Source: Paracoccus aestuarii (GTDB lineage Bacteria > Pseudomonadota > Alphaproteobacteria > Rhodobacterales > Rhodobacteraceae). From it: a DNA stretch of 64,000 nt. Positions 9,755 through 18,319 of the stretch are shown piece after piece; position 1 is the stretch's first letter; each line of letters opens with the position of its first letter. A program made the translations under genes and the position numbers. Location of the stretch: positions 2,653,001 through 2,717,000 of the forward strand of contig NZ_CP067169.1 of the NCBI RefSeq assembly GCF_028553885.1. Direction: 5' to 3'. The notes under the pieces were generated by a model. The model did no database searches, was not told where the DNA came from, and worked only from the letters and a program-made list of their open reading frames with translations.

Positions 9755-10648
9755 CTAGCCCAGCTGCGCCGGCAGCGCCCAGCCCCGCAGCAGGTCCTGC
9801 GGCGTCATGGGGCGGCGGCCCGCGCGCTGCGCGAGGAGGATGCGCACCGCGCCGTCACCGCAGGCGATGGTGAAATCGGGCAGGACGGTGCCGGGCGCGC
9901 CCGACCCCTGGGCCAGCCGGCTGTCCAGCAGCTTGACCCGTTCGCCCGCGATGTCGCACCACGCGCCCGGAAAGGGCGACAGGCCGCGGATCTGGCGGTC
10001 GATCTGGGCCGCGGGACGGGTCCAGTCGATCCGTGCCTCGGCCTTGTCGATCTTGGCGGCATAGGTCACCCCGGCCTCGGGCTGGGGCACGGGGTCGCCG
10101 GGCAGCACCTCCAGCACGTCGAGGATCAGCTCGGCGCCCATCTGTGCCAGGCTGTCATGCAAGCTGGCCGTCGTGTCGCGATCGGTGATGGGCAGGCGCC
10201 GTTCGGCAAGGACCGGGCCGGTATCCAGCCCGGCCTCCATCTGCATGATGGCGATGCCGGTCTGGGTATCCCCGGCCAGGATCGCGCGGTGGATCGGCGC
10301 CGCGCCCCGCCAGCGCGGCAGCAGCGAGGCGTGGATGTTCACGCAGCCCAATCGCGGCGCGTCCAGCACCGCCTGCGGCAGGATCAGCCCATAGGCCACG
10401 ACCACCGCGGCATCGGCGCCCAGATCGGCGAAATCCGCCTGCGCCTGCGCGTCGCGCAGCGAGACGGGGCTGCGCACGGGGATGCCCAGATCCTCGGCCG
10501 CGCGCTGGACGGGCGAGGACCGGGGCTTCTGCCCCCGACCTGCCGCGCGGGGCGGCTGGCAATAGACGGCCAGGACCTGATGCCGGGCGGCGATGGCCCG
10601 CAGCGCGGGGACGGAGAAATCGGGCGTGCCCATGAAGACGATGCGCAT
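9755..10648 (-). CDS. fmt: methionyl-tRNA formyltransferase
   Basis: A 297-residue enzyme transferring formyl from 10-formyltetrahydrofolate to initiator Met-tRNA. The start [16 protein letters not shown] is family-typical; the catalytic block [20 protein letters not shown] (Asn/His) and a later [17 protein letters not shown] are clear. It is the last gene of a minus-strand cluster with three def genes, 28 bp after the third. Formylation by Fmt and deformylation by Def are successive steps on the same substrate, which explains the linkage. Length is normal. Confidence 0.96.
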   Translation of the reverse strand: MRIVFMGTPDFSVPALRAIAARHQVLAVYCQPPRAAGRGQKPRSSPVQRAAEDLGIPVRSPVSLRDAQAQADFADLGADAAVVVAYGLILPQAVLDAPRLGCVNIHASLLPRWRGAAPIHRAILAGDTQTGIAIMQMEAGLDTGPVLAERRLPITDRDTTASLHDSLAQMGAELILDVLEVLPGDPVPQPEAGVTYAAKIDKAEARIDWTRPAAQIDRQIRGLSPFPGAWCDIAGERVKLLDSRLAQGSGAPGTVLPDFTIACGDGAVRILLAQRAGRRPMTPQDLLRGWALPAQLG

Positions 10649-10676
10649 GGCGGCCTTTCCGGTTCGGGTTCGGGGA

Positions 10677-11177
10677 TCAGCGGCGCGCCAGCTTGGCCGA
10701 TTTGGCGACCAGCATCCGGCGCCGCAGCGGCGACAGGCGATCGACGAAGAGACGCCCCGCCAGATGGTCGATCTGATGCTGGACGCTGGTGGCCCAGAGG
10801 CCCACGAAATCGCGATCCTCGCTTTCGCCCTGGTCGTTGAGGTATCGCACCGTGACCGCGCGGGGCCGCTCGATCCGGGCCGAGACGCCGGGCAGGTTCG
10901 GGCTGGCCTCGTCATGGGCGCGCATCTGGATGCTTTTGTGCAGCACGACGGGATTGGCCATGCGGATCGCCTGGCCCCGCCTGTCCGATGCGTCGACGAC
11001 GGCCAAGGCCAGCGATATGCCGATCTGGGGGGCGGCCAGGCCCACGCCCGGCATCGCCTCCATCGTGTCGATCATGTCGTCCCAGATCATGCGGACGGTG
11101 TCCGTGACCGCCTCGACCGGATCGGCGGGGCGGTGCAGGCGCGGATCGCCCCAAGGCAGGCAGGCGCGGACGGTCAT
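10677..11177 (-). CDS. degenerate peptide deformylase paralogue
   Basis: A 166-residue member of the peptide deformylase family that has probably lost deformylase activity. Motif I is intact ([10 protein letters not shown], 44-53). Motif II, normally EGCLS with the metal-binding Cys, reads EASPN (90-94), with Ser92 in the Cys position. Motif III, normally HEXDH, reads HQIDH (134-138), with the catalytic Glu replaced by Gln135. The two metal His are kept. It is coupled to the preceding def by a 4-bp overlap and precedes fmt. The frame is open and free of decay, which suggests selection for some other role. Confidence 0.85.
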   Translation of the reverse strand: MTVRACLPWGDPRLHRPADPVEAVTDTVRMIWDDMIDTMEAMPGVGLAAPQIGISLALAVVDASDRRGQAIRMANPVVLHKSIQMRAHDEASPNLPGVSARIERPRAVTVRYLNDQGESEDRDFVGLWATSVQHQIDHLAGRLFVDRLSPLRRRMLVAKSAKLARR

Positions 11178-11686
11178 GCGGGGTCCTTCAGGATCAGGCG
11201 ACCGTCCAGATGGTCGGCCTCGTGCTGGGCGATGCGGGCGGCAGGGCCGGTCAGGCGCAGGCTGCGGAAGATGCCGTCCAGGTCGTAATGGTTCAGCGTG
11301 ACGGCCTCGGGGCGGTCCATGTCCACGGGGCGACCGGGGATCGACAGGCAGGTCTCGGAGGCGGTGTCGCGGGCGTCGGACGGGGCGGTGATTTCCGGAT
11401 CGGCGGCGATCAGCGGCGCGGGGCGGCCGTCCTTCCAGCCCGCATCCATCACGAAGACCCGGCGCAGCACGCCGATCTGGGGCGCGGCCAGGCCCCTGCC
11501 CCCGGCCTCGTACATGGTGACCAGCAGGTCGGCGGCCAGCTGGCGCAGCTCCGGTCCGGTCAGGTATCCGGCCGGGTCGCAGCGCGTCAGCAGGACCGGG
11601 TCGGGCCAGAGCAGCACCCGCTGCACCCGGCCCCGTGCCAGATCGCCCGTCAGATCGGGGCGGACCCAGCCTGCCCTGTCAGGCAC
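11174..11686 (-). CDS. def: peptide deformylase, divergent copy with intact active site
   Basis: A 170-residue deformylase-family protein and the second of three tandem copies. Motif I reads [10 protein letters not shown], motif II ETCLSIPG (Cys ligand kept, Gly to Thr), and motif III QHEADHLDG (both His and the catalytic Glu kept). It has an N-terminal extension of about 20 residues before the strand VLLWPDPVL and a shortened C-terminus. It overlaps the upstream canonical def by 8 bp and the downstream degenerate copy by 4 bp. It may be active, perhaps with a narrower substrate range. Confidence 0.85.
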   Translation of the reverse strand: MPDRAGWVRPDLTGDLARGRVQRVLLWPDPVLLTRCDPAGYLTGPELRQLAADLLVTMYEAGGRGLAAPQIGVLRRVFVMDAGWKDGRPAPLIAADPEITAPSDARDTASETCLSIPGRPVDMDRPEAVTLNHYDLDGIFRSLRLTGPAARIAQHEADHLDGRLILKDPA

Positions 11687-12200
11687 GGGCCTGTTCCCGC
11701 TTCAGCTTGACCATCTTGCGGGTGATCATCTGCCGCTTGATCGCCGAGAGGTGGTCGATGAACAGCACCCCGTCCAGATGGTCCAGTTCATGCTGGGCGC
11801 AGGTGGCCCACAGCTCGTCGAATTCGCGTTCATGGATGCGGCCGTCCAGCCCCAGCCACTCCATGCGGATCTGGGCGGGGCGGGTCACCTCGCCATACTG
11901 CTCGGGGATGGACAGGCAGCCCTCCTCGTAGCTGTTCAGCGCCTCGGATTCCCAGGTCACGCGGGGGTTCACCATGACCAGGGGCGCGGGCTCGGCCTCG
12001 GGCTCGCGGGTGGCGTCCATCACGAAGACGCGCAGGCCCACGCCGATCTGCGGCGCGGCCAGGCCGATGCCGGGCGCGTCATACATGGTGGCCAGCATGT
12101 CGGCGGCCAGCGTCTCGATCTCCGGCGTGATGCGGGCGACGGGTTCGGCCACCTTCTTCAGGCGCGGATCGGGATGGATCAGGATCGGTCTGAGGCTCAT
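11679..12200 (-). CDS. def: peptide deformylase, canonical copy
   Basis: A 173-residue Fe/Zn peptide deformylase that removes the N-formyl group from nascent proteins. All motifs are canonical: [20 protein letters not shown] and QHELDHLDGVLFIDHLS. The N-terminus MSLRPILIHPDPRLKKVAEPV is normal for the family, which decides the ATG at 12200. It heads the minus-strand def-def-def-fmt cluster, so this copy probably supplies most of the cell's activity. Confidence 0.96.
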   Translation of the reverse strand: MSLRPILIHPDPRLKKVAEPVARITPEIETLAADMLATMYDAPGIGLAAPQIGVGLRVFVMDATREPEAEPAPLVMVNPRVTWESEALNSYEEGCLSIPEQYGEVTRPAQIRMEWLGLDGRIHEREFDELWATCAQHELDHLDGVLFIDHLSAIKRQMITRKMVKLKREQARA

Positions 12201-12279
12201 GCCCTTGGATTTAGGCCAAGCCTTCACCATAAGCAACAACAGGCGTATGCAAGGGGAACCCAACCGGAAGGACCCCGCC

Positions 12280-13464
12280 ATGCCCGCCCCCGATTTCGAC
12301 CGCATCATCGACCGCCGCGGCACCCATTGCAGCAAATGGGACGACATGCAGGCGGCCTATGGCGTGTCTGCGGATGACGGGTTGGCGATGTGGGTGGCCG
12401 ACATGGACTTCGCGCCCCCCGCCTGCGTCCAGGCCGCGGTCGATCGCGCGGCGGCGCATGGCGTCTATGGCTATCCCGGCGCGAACCGGCCCTATCTGGA
12501 CGCGATCGGCTGGTGGATGCAGGCGCGCCACGGCTGGACCATCCAGCCCGACTGGATCCTGACCTGCGCGGGGCTGGTCAACGGGGTGGCGATGGCGCTG
12601 AACGCCTTCACCGCGCCCGGCGACGGGGTCGTGGTCATGAGCCCGGTCTATCACGCCTTCGGCCGGATCGTGCGCGCCGGCGGGCGCCGCCTGGTCGAGC
12701 TGCCCTTGGCGCTTCGGGACGGGCAGTATCACATGGACTGGCAGGACTGGGAGACGCGGCTGGACGGGTCCGAGCGGATGCTGATCCTGTGTTCGCCGCA
12801 CAATCCCGGCGGCCGCGTCTGGTCCGCCGAGGAGCTGCGCGCCGTCGCCGATTTCTGCAAGGCCCACGACCTGATCCTGGTCTCGGACGAGATCCACGCC
12901 GATCTGGTCATGCCTGACGCGCCGCGCCATGTGGTGACGGCCTTGGCCGCGCCGGACATCGCCGACCGGCTGGTGACGCTGAACGCGGCGACCAAGACCT
13001 TCAACATCGCGGGGGCCCATATCGGTCAGGCGATCATCGCCGATCCCGGCCTGCGGGCGCGGTTCCGCGACGCGCTGATGGCGGCGGGCATATCGCCCGC
13101 GATGCTGGGCATGGACATGGTCGCCGCCGCCTATTCGCCCGAGGGGGCGGATTGGGTCGATGCGCTGGTGGCCTATCTGGACGGCAACCGGCGGGTCTTC
13201 GACGCGGCGGTGAACGCGATCCCGGGGCTGCGGTCGATGCCGCTGCAGGCGACCTATCTGTCCTGGGTCGATTTCTCGGGGACCGGCATGGCCCAGCCCG
13301 AGGTCATCGCCCGCGTCCAGGGCGACGCGCGGATCGCCGCCAATCACGGCGACAGCTTCGGGGCGGGCGGATCGGGCTATCTGCGCTTCAACCTGGCCAC
13401 GCCCCGCGCCCGCGTGCAGGAGGCCGCGCGCCGCCTGACCCATGCCTTCGCCGACCTGCAATAG
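12280..13464 (+). CDS. MalY/PatB family PLP-dependent cystathionine beta-lyase
   Basis: A 394-residue fold-type I PLP enzyme. [11 protein letters not shown] near residue 36, the AHGVYGYPG turn, [11 protein letters not shown], and the Schiff-base lysine in [11 protein letters not shown] identify the MalY/PatB branch, which acts as a C-S beta-lyase on cystathionine or cysteine conjugates. A GGAAGGA-type ribosome site lies before the ATG at 12280. It diverges from the def cluster by 79 bp and is followed by accA with its own promoter. Substrate is inferred from family only. Confidence 0.9.
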   Translation: MPAPDFDRIIDRRGTHCSKWDDMQAAYGVSADDGLAMWVADMDFAPPACVQAAVDRAAAHGVYGYPGANRPYLDAIGWWMQARHGWTIQPDWILTCAGLVNGVAMALNAFTAPGDGVVVMSPVYHAFGRIVRAGGRRLVELPLALRDGQYHMDWQDWETRLDGSERMLILCSPHNPGGRVWSAEELRAVADFCKAHDLILVSDEIHADLVMPDAPRHVVTALAAPDIADRLVTLNAATKTFNIAGAHIGQAIIADPGLRARFRDALMAAGISPAMLGMDMVAAAYSPEGADWVDALVAYLDGNRRVFDAAVNAIPGLRSMPLQATYLSWVDFSGTGMAQPEVIARVQGDARIAANHGDSFGAGGSGYLRFNLATPRARVQEAARRLTHAFADLQ

Positions 13465-13472
13465 CGGTCGCG

Positions 13473-13501
13473 TTGCAACCCCTGCCCGACCGGCCTATAT
13501 A
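13473..13501 (+). promoter_or_regulatory. sigma70-type promoter for accA
   Basis: TTGCAA (13473-13478), exactly 17 bases, then TATATA (13496-13501), 30 bases before the accA ATG. It matches the rimP promoter in box sequence and spacing. Confidence 0.65.
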
Positions 13502-13531
13502 GCCCCGAACCGAACCCCGAAGGCATGTCGC

Positions 13532-14494
13532 ATGGTCTACCTGGATTTCGAAAAACCCCTGGCCGATATCGAAGGCAAGGCCGAGGAGCTGCGCGCCATG
13601 GCCCGCAAGGGCGAAGGCGCCGTCGATGTCGAAAAGGAGGCCGCGGCGCTGGACCGCAAATCGGCCGATCTGCTGCGCGATCTCTACGGCTCGCTGGATC
13701 CCTGGCGCAAGACGCAGGTGGCCCGCCATCCCGATCGCCCGCATTGCCGCGACTATGTCCAGGCGCTGTTCACCGAATTCACGCCCCTGGCCGGCGACCG
13801 CGCGTTTGGCGACGACCATGCGGTGATGGGCGGGCTGGCGCGGTTCAACGACGCCCCCTGCGTGGTCATCGGCCATGAGAAGGGCAACGACACCAAGTCC
13901 CGCATCCACCACAATTTCGGCATGGCCCGCCCCGAGGGCTATCGCAAGGCCGTGCGGCTGATGGACATGGCCCATCGCTTCGGCCTGCCGGTCATCACGC
14001 TGGTCGACACGCCCGGCGCCTATCCCGGCAAGGGCGCCGAGGAACGCGGGCAATCCGAGGCCATCGCCCGCTGCACCATGAAATGCCTGGAGATCGGCGT
14101 GCCGCTGGTCAGCGTCATCATCGGCGAGGGCGGGTCCGGCGGGGCCGTGGCCTTCGCCACCGCCAACCGCATCGCGATGCTGGAACATTCGATCTATTCG
14201 GTGATCTCGCCCGAGGGCTGCGCATCCATCCTGTGGAAGGATGCCGAACGCACCCGCGACGCGGCCGAGGCCCTGCGCCTGACCGCCCAGGACCTGCAAT
14301 CGCTGGACGTGATCGACCGGATCATCGCCGAGCCCATGGGCGGCGCGCAGCGCCATCCGGGCGACGCCATCGCCGCCGTCGGACACGAGATCGCGGCCAT
14401 GCTGGACGACCTGCATGGCCTGTCGCCCAAGGACCTGATCCAGGACCGCCGCGCCAAGTTCTTGGCCATGGGATCGCGCGGCCTGACCGCCTGA
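13532..14494 (+). CDS. accA: acetyl-CoA carboxylase carboxyltransferase subunit alpha
   Basis: A 320-residue alpha subunit of the carboxyltransferase that, with AccD, moves CO2 from carboxybiotin to acetyl-CoA to make malonyl-CoA. Typical blocks are [19 protein letters not shown] at the start, [29 protein letters not shown] and [11 protein letters not shown], the last being the acyl-CoA oxyanion region. Length is standard. It has its own promoter and is followed by a terminator. Confidence 0.97.
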   Translation: MVYLDFEKPLADIEGKAEELRAMARKGEGAVDVEKEAAALDRKSADLLRDLYGSLDPWRKTQVARHPDRPHCRDYVQALFTEFTPLAGDRAFGDDHAVMGGLARFNDAPCVVIGHEKGNDTKSRIHHNFGMARPEGYRKAVRLMDMAHRFGLPVITLVDTPGAYPGKGAEERGQSEAIARCTMKCLEIGVPLVSVIIGEGGSGGAVAFATANRIAMLEHSIYSVISPEGCASILWKDAERTRDAAEALRLTAQDLQSLDVIDRIIAEPMGGAQRHPGDAIAAVGHEIAAMLDDLHGLSPKDLIQDRRAKFLAMGSRGLTA

Positions 14495-14525
14495 CGGGTC
14501 ACGCAACTGTGACCGCCCTGCAACA

Positions 14526-14549
14526 GCCGTCCCTTTCGGGGCGGCTTTT
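14526..14549 (+). terminator. rho-independent terminator after accA
   Basis: GCCGTCCC (14526-14533) pairs with GGGGCGGC (14538-14545) through eight pairs including one G-T, with a TTTC loop and four T residues after. Confidence 0.8.
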
Positions 14550-14628
14550 CGCATTGCAGGATTGCGCGACATGCAGTTCTGCCGCAGCCTGCCCAAGCCC
14601 GCAGCCACGCGACGACAAGGGAGGGCGC

Positions 14629-14694
14629 ATGAACACGACCCTCGCTTTCACCGCACCGGCATCCTCCGGCCAGGCCTCGCGACAGCGACGCTGA
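14629..14694 (+). CDS. possible 21-residue peptide
   Basis: A 21-codon frame beginning MNTTLAFTAPASS and ending QRR, with a strong ribosome site (aagggaggg) five to seven bases before the ATG. I recognise no family. It lies between the accA terminator and the DUF1127-like gene and might be a leader peptide for it. The rest of the 320 bases between accA and 14814 shows no other gene. Confidence 0.35.
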   Translation: MNTTLAFTAPASSGQASRQRR

Positions 14695-14813
14695 TCCGGC
14701 GGCCCTGACGGGCACCCCCATGACGACAGATCCGGTCCGGCGCCGATTCAGCGCGCCCGTCCGCATGCCGTCATGGTCACCACCCACCCTGACCCCTTGA
14801 TCGGAGAGAACCG

Positions 14814-15044
14814 ATGATTGCAGACCTGCATCCGCAGCGCCACAGCCTGCGCCCCGCCATCCACCGCCTGATCGCGCGCCATGGTGCGACGGCGGTCCTC
14901 TGGGCCGCGATCCGCGCGGCGCTGCTGCCTCGGCGCAGGCGGCCCCGGCCGCCGGACCTCAGGCATCTGAGCCCGCATCTGCGGCGCGATCTGGGGCTGC
15001 CGCCCCATGCGCCGCATGTGCCGCGCTATTACGAGCTGAGGTGA
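14814..15044 (+). CDS. small basic DUF1127-like protein
   Basis: A 76-residue arginine- and histidine-rich protein. The C-terminal part (LSPHLRRDLGLPPH) resembles the DUF1127/YjiS motif (LSxxxLxDIGL), a family of small RNA-binding or stress-linked proteins. A GGAGAG ribosome site is five bases before the ATG. It converges on plsC with 16 bp of overlap. Family assignment rests on the short motif only. Confidence 0.6.
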   Translation: MIADLHPQRHSLRPAIHRLIARHGATAVLWAAIRAALLPRRRRPRPPDLRHLSPHLRRDLGLPPHAPHVPRYYELR

Positions 15045-15835
15045 CCGCCCGGCCGGGCGGGGCTGTCATCGGCCCCGCCCGGTTCCAGCAGGCGCAGCCC
15101 CGCCTCGGCCATCAGCCGGTCCGAGGTCGTCTCGATCTCGGCCTCCAGCCGGGGCATCAGGCCCTCGGCGGGGACATCGGGGCCGATGACGGGCAGGAAT
15201 TCCACGACCGATCGGCCCGGGCGGATGCCCCATCCGCCGCGCGGCCAGAACATGCCGCAATTCACCGCGACCGGCACCACCGGCAGGCCGGTGCCCGCGC
15301 GGATCGTGGCCACGCCATGCTTGTAAGGGCGGCGCTGGCCCGGCAGGGTCCGCGTCCCCTCCGGATAGATGATCAGCTGGCCCACGCCCTCGGCCGACAT
15401 GCGCTGGTTGATGGTGGCGTTGATCGCGGCCATCGCGTCGCGCCCGCGGGTGCGGTCGATGGGGATGCAGCCGGTCTTCCACGCATACCAGCCCATGACG
15501 GGCACGCGCATCACCTCGCGCTTCATGATGAAGGCGCGGCGGGGCACGGCATGGGCGATCACCATGATGTCCCAGAAGGACTGGTGCTTGGCCGCGACGA
15601 TGCAGTTCTGGGTGGGGGGCGTGCCGCGGATCTCGCAGGTCAGGTTCAGATAGACGCGGGCCGCCCAGATGAAATGCCCGATCCAGCGGGTGGCCACCGC
15701 ATTGGCGCCATCGCGGCCCCGGCGCAGGGACGGGATGCCCAGGATGCCGATGATCAGCGTGGCGAAGATCAGGTGGATGTAGAACAGCAGGTTGCGCAGA
15801 TGCTGGACCGGGGTCATCGGGCCGGGGCGGTTCAT
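15029..15835 (-). CDS. plsC: 1-acyl-sn-glycerol-3-phosphate acyltransferase
   Basis: A 268-residue membrane-associated acyltransferase making phosphatidic acid. The catalytic HX4D motif is KHQSFWD and the substrate motif is YPEGTRT; a hydrophobic segment near residues 12-30 anchors it. It is the last gene of ftsE-ftsX-plsC on the minus strand and its start overlaps the ftsX stop by four bases. A second ATG six codons downstream is possible. The C-terminus overlaps the DUF1127-like gene on the other strand. Confidence 0.92.
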   Translation of the reverse strand: MNRPGPMTPVQHLRNLLFYIHLIFATLIIGILGIPSLRRGRDGANAVATRWIGHFIWAARVYLNLTCEIRGTPPTQNCIVAAKHQSFWDIMVIAHAVPRRAFIMKREVMRVPVMGWYAWKTGCIPIDRTRGRDAMAAINATINQRMSAEGVGQLIIYPEGTRTLPGQRRPYKHGVATIRAGTGLPVVPVAVNCGMFWPRGGWGIRPGRSVVEFLPVIGPDVPAEGLMPRLEAEIETTSDRLMAEAGLRLLEPGGADDSPARPGGHLSS

Positions 15836-16755
15836 CGCACGGCCCCCAGCATCTTCAGCGCGGCCCATCGCGTGGCCAGGAAACCGACCGCGGCGGCGAT
15901 GACCGGGATGGCCAGCGGCATCAGCCAGTCCCAGCCCCGAAAGCCCAGGCCCGTCAGGAAACCGCCCGCCGCGCTGGCATCGGGCAGGATGGCCAGGGCG
16001 ATCATCCCCGCCGCCGTGCCGATGGCCGACCCCACCGCCGCGCGGCGGGTGAAGCGCTGGACGAAGGCCGTGGCGATGGTCAGGTCGCGCGCGCCGATCA
16101 GCCGCATGACGCGGATCACCTGGCCATTGGCCGCCAGCGCCGCCTTGGCCGCCAGCGTGATCATCGCCGCCGATGCCGCCCCGATCAGGATCAGCGACAC
16201 CACGCCCAGCACCCGCAGCCGGTTCGCCGCCGAGACCAGCGGCCGGCGCCATTCGGTATGATCGTCCAGCACCGCGCCCGGCACCTCGGCCTCCAGCCGC
16301 AGGCGCAGGCCCTCGGCGTCGAATCCGCCCTCGACCGGCAGGTCGATCAGCGCGGGCACGGGCAGCGCGTCGACCGGCATGTCGGGGCCGAACCACGGCT
16401 CCAGCAGCAGGGCCAGCTCGTCCTGGGGCAGCAGGCGCGGCTGGCCGGTGCCGGGGGTGGATTGCAGGACCGTCATCGCCGCCTGCACGCGCTGTTCCTG
16501 TTCGGCGACCGGGGCGCTGACGCGGACCGTCACGCTGCCCGCCAGCTCTGCCGACCAGCGATCGGCCAGCCGCCCCGTGGCCAGCGCCAGGGCCAGCGCG
16601 AAGACCGCCAGAAAGGCCATCGCCCCGGCCGAGAACAGCGTCAGCTGCGCGGTGAATCCCGTGGGCGGCACGATCCGCCCGCCGGTCCCGCCCTTTTCGC
16701 CCAGAAGCCCCTGCCACAGGCTGCCCAGCCTGATCCCCGTCAGCTTGTCGCGCAT
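15832..16755 (-). CDS. ftsX: cell division protein FtsX (permease subunit)
   Basis: A 307-residue inner-membrane protein with an N-terminal transmembrane helix (about 35-55), a periplasmic domain rich in Gln/Leu, and three C-terminal helices including VLGVVSLILIGAASAAMITLAAKAA, the FtsX layout. With FtsE it couples septal ring assembly to peptidoglycan hydrolysis. The ATG at 16755 shares a base with the ftsE stop (TGATG); a GTG one codon earlier is an alternative. Confidence 0.9.
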   Translation of the reverse strand: MRDKLTGIRLGSLWQGLLGEKGGTGGRIVPPTGFTAQLTLFSAGAMAFLAVFALALALATGRLADRWSAELAGSVTVRVSAPVAEQEQRVQAAMTVLQSTPGTGQPRLLPQDELALLLEPWFGPDMPVDALPVPALIDLPVEGGFDAEGLRLRLEAEVPGAVLDDHTEWRRPLVSAANRLRVLGVVSLILIGAASAAMITLAAKAALAANGQVIRVMRLIGARDLTIATAFVQRFTRRAAVGSAIGTAAGMIALAILPDASAAGGFLTGLGFRGWDWLMPLAIPVIAAAVGFLATRWAALKMLGAVR

Positions 16756-17429
16756 CACAGATCCGCCCCCGCCAGTTGCAGGCTGCCGCCGCTGATGCGC
16801 AGGACCCGCGCCGTGACCTGCGCCTTGGCCGCGCGGATCAGGTTCAGGTCATGGGTCGCCACCAGGACGGTCTTGCCCGACTTGTTCAGCTCGATCAGCA
16901 GCTGCATCAGCCGCATCGACATGTCCCAGTCCAGATTGCCCGTCGGTTCATCCGCCAGCACCAGGTCCGGCGACAGGATCACCGCCCGCGCCAAGGCCGC
17001 GCGCTGGCGTTCCCCGCCCGACAGCGACGGCGGCAGGGTCCGGGCATGCTGGGTCAGTTGGACCCAGCCCAGCAGATCGCGCAGCGCCTCCATGTCCACC
17101 GGCTCGGAGGCGACGGTCAGCGGCAGGGCCACGTTCTCGGCCAGGGGCAGGTGGTCCAGGAATTGCGGATCCTGATGGACGACGCCGACCCGGCGGCGCA
17201 GATCCGCGATGTCGTCGCGCGACAGGCCGCGCATGTCATGCCCGAAGGCCGTCATCTGCCCCGATGTCGGCAGCAGATCGGCAAAGCACAGCCTGAGCAG
17301 CGTCGTCTTGCCCGATCCCGAAGGCCCGGTCAGGAAATGGAACATCCCCTGCTGCAGCGTCAGGGTCATCCCCGACAGAAGCTCGGCCTGGCCGTGATAG
17401 CCGAAGCCTACGTCCCGCATCTCGATCAA
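16755..17429 (-). CDS. ftsE: cell division ATP-binding protein FtsE
   Basis: A 224-residue ABC ATPase. Walker A GPSGSGKTT at 35-43, signature LSGGERQR at 136-143, Walker B LVLADEP at 156-162 and the switch histidine in VATHDLNLI are all present. It partners FtsX, whose gene follows directly. The gene diverges from the zinc-ribbon gene at 17540. Confidence 0.95.
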   Translation of the reverse strand: MIEMRDVGFGYHGQAELLSGMTLTLQQGMFHFLTGPSGSGKTTLLRLCFADLLPTSGQMTAFGHDMRGLSRDDIADLRRRVGVVHQDPQFLDHLPLAENVALPLTVASEPVDMEALRDLLGWVQLTQHARTLPPSLSGGERQRAALARAVILSPDLVLADEPTGNLDWDMSMRLMQLLIELNKSGKTVLVATHDLNLIRAAKAQVTARVLRISGGSLQLAGADL

Positions 17430-17484
17430 GCGCCACCTCTCTTCCGCTGCGGCCCGTCTGGCGCGGACCTGACGCCCGGCGCAC

Positions 17485-17513
17485 TTGGAAGCCGGACCTG
17501 CGCTTGATAGAAC
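17485..17513 (+). promoter_or_regulatory. candidate promoter for the zinc-ribbon gene
   Basis: TTGGAA (17485-17490), 17 bases, TAGAAC (17508-17513), 26 bases before the chosen ATG at 17540. Both boxes are imperfect. Confidence 0.4.
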
Positions 17514-17539
17514 AGCCGCACGACGAATACGAGGGTGGC

Positions 17540-18319
17540 ATGGCTGAAATCGAATTGATCTGTCCCGGTTGCGCGGCGCGCTACGCCCTGCCGGCGGATG
17601 CCATCCCCCCCGCCGGGCGCGAGGTCGAATGCAGCGATTGCGGCCATGTCTGGCAGGCCCGCCCGCCGGGCGCCGACCGGCTGGACCTGGCGGCCTTCCA
17701 GCGCGCGTCGGGCGATGACGGCGACGACCGGCCCGCGGTCACCGCCCTGCCCCCGGCATCCAGCCGTCTGGCCCCCGACCTGCTGGACATCCTGCAGGAC
17801 GAGGTCGAACATGAACGCCGCCTGCGCGCCGCCGAAACGCCCGCTGCAGATGCCACCGCCGATCCCGCATCCGAGGAGATCGACTGGCCCGCCACGACCG
17901 TCATCCTGCCCGCAGGCAGCAGCCGCGCGATGACACCCGTGGCCCAGACCCCGGTCCTGACCCCGCCCCCGCCCGAACCCGAACGGGAACCCGCACCGGA
18001 ACCCGAACCGCAGCCCGCGGCCCCGGCCGCGCGCCGTCCGGTGCTGACCCGCCCGGCGGCGGGGCTGACGGCGGTGCCGCGCCCGCGTGCGGCCAGCGCG
18101 CCGATCCTGCTGACCGAGCCGCGCCCCGCGCCCCGGCGGGGCCGCGCCATCGGCATGGCGCTGGCCCTGGTGCTGGCCTTTGCGGTGGTGGCTGTCTATC
18201 TGGCGGCGCCGCGGATCGCGGCGCAGGGCGGGCCCTTGGCCGAACAGGCGGCGGCGCTGCGATCCGCGCTGGACGCGGCGCGGTTCTGGCTGGCCGAGTG
18301 GGTGGGCATGGCCCCCTAG
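17540..18319 (+). CDS. MJ0042-type zinc-ribbon membrane protein
   Basis: A 259-residue protein with an N-terminal zinc ribbon (ICPGC at 7-11 and CSDCGHVW about residues 35-42, four Cys), a long Pro/Glu/Ala-rich middle, and one transmembrane helix near residues 205-225 (ALALVLAFAVVAVYLAAPRI). Function is unknown; the family is common beside ftsEX in Rhodobacteraceae as far as I recall. I chose the ATG at 17540 because the ribbon begins immediately after it. Its TAG overlaps the TAG of the facing gene within CTAG. Confidence 0.82.
   Translation: MAEIELICPGCAARYALPADAIPPAGREVECSDCGHVWQARPPGADRLDLAAFQRASGDDGDDRPAVTALPPASSRLAPDLLDILQDEVEHERRLRAAETPAADATADPASEEIDWPATTVILPAGSSRAMTPVAQTPVLTPPPPEPEREPAPEPEPQPAAPAARRPVLTRPAAGLTAVPRPRAASAPILLTEPRPAPRRGRAIGMALALVLAFAVVAVYLAAPRIAAQGGPLAEQAAALRSALDAARFWLAEWVGMAP

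Noticed and set aside
14696..14813. Cuckoo-type small RNAs before the DUF1127-like gene
   Set aside because: No hairpins with CCUCC-type loops or U-tailed stems were found in this space.
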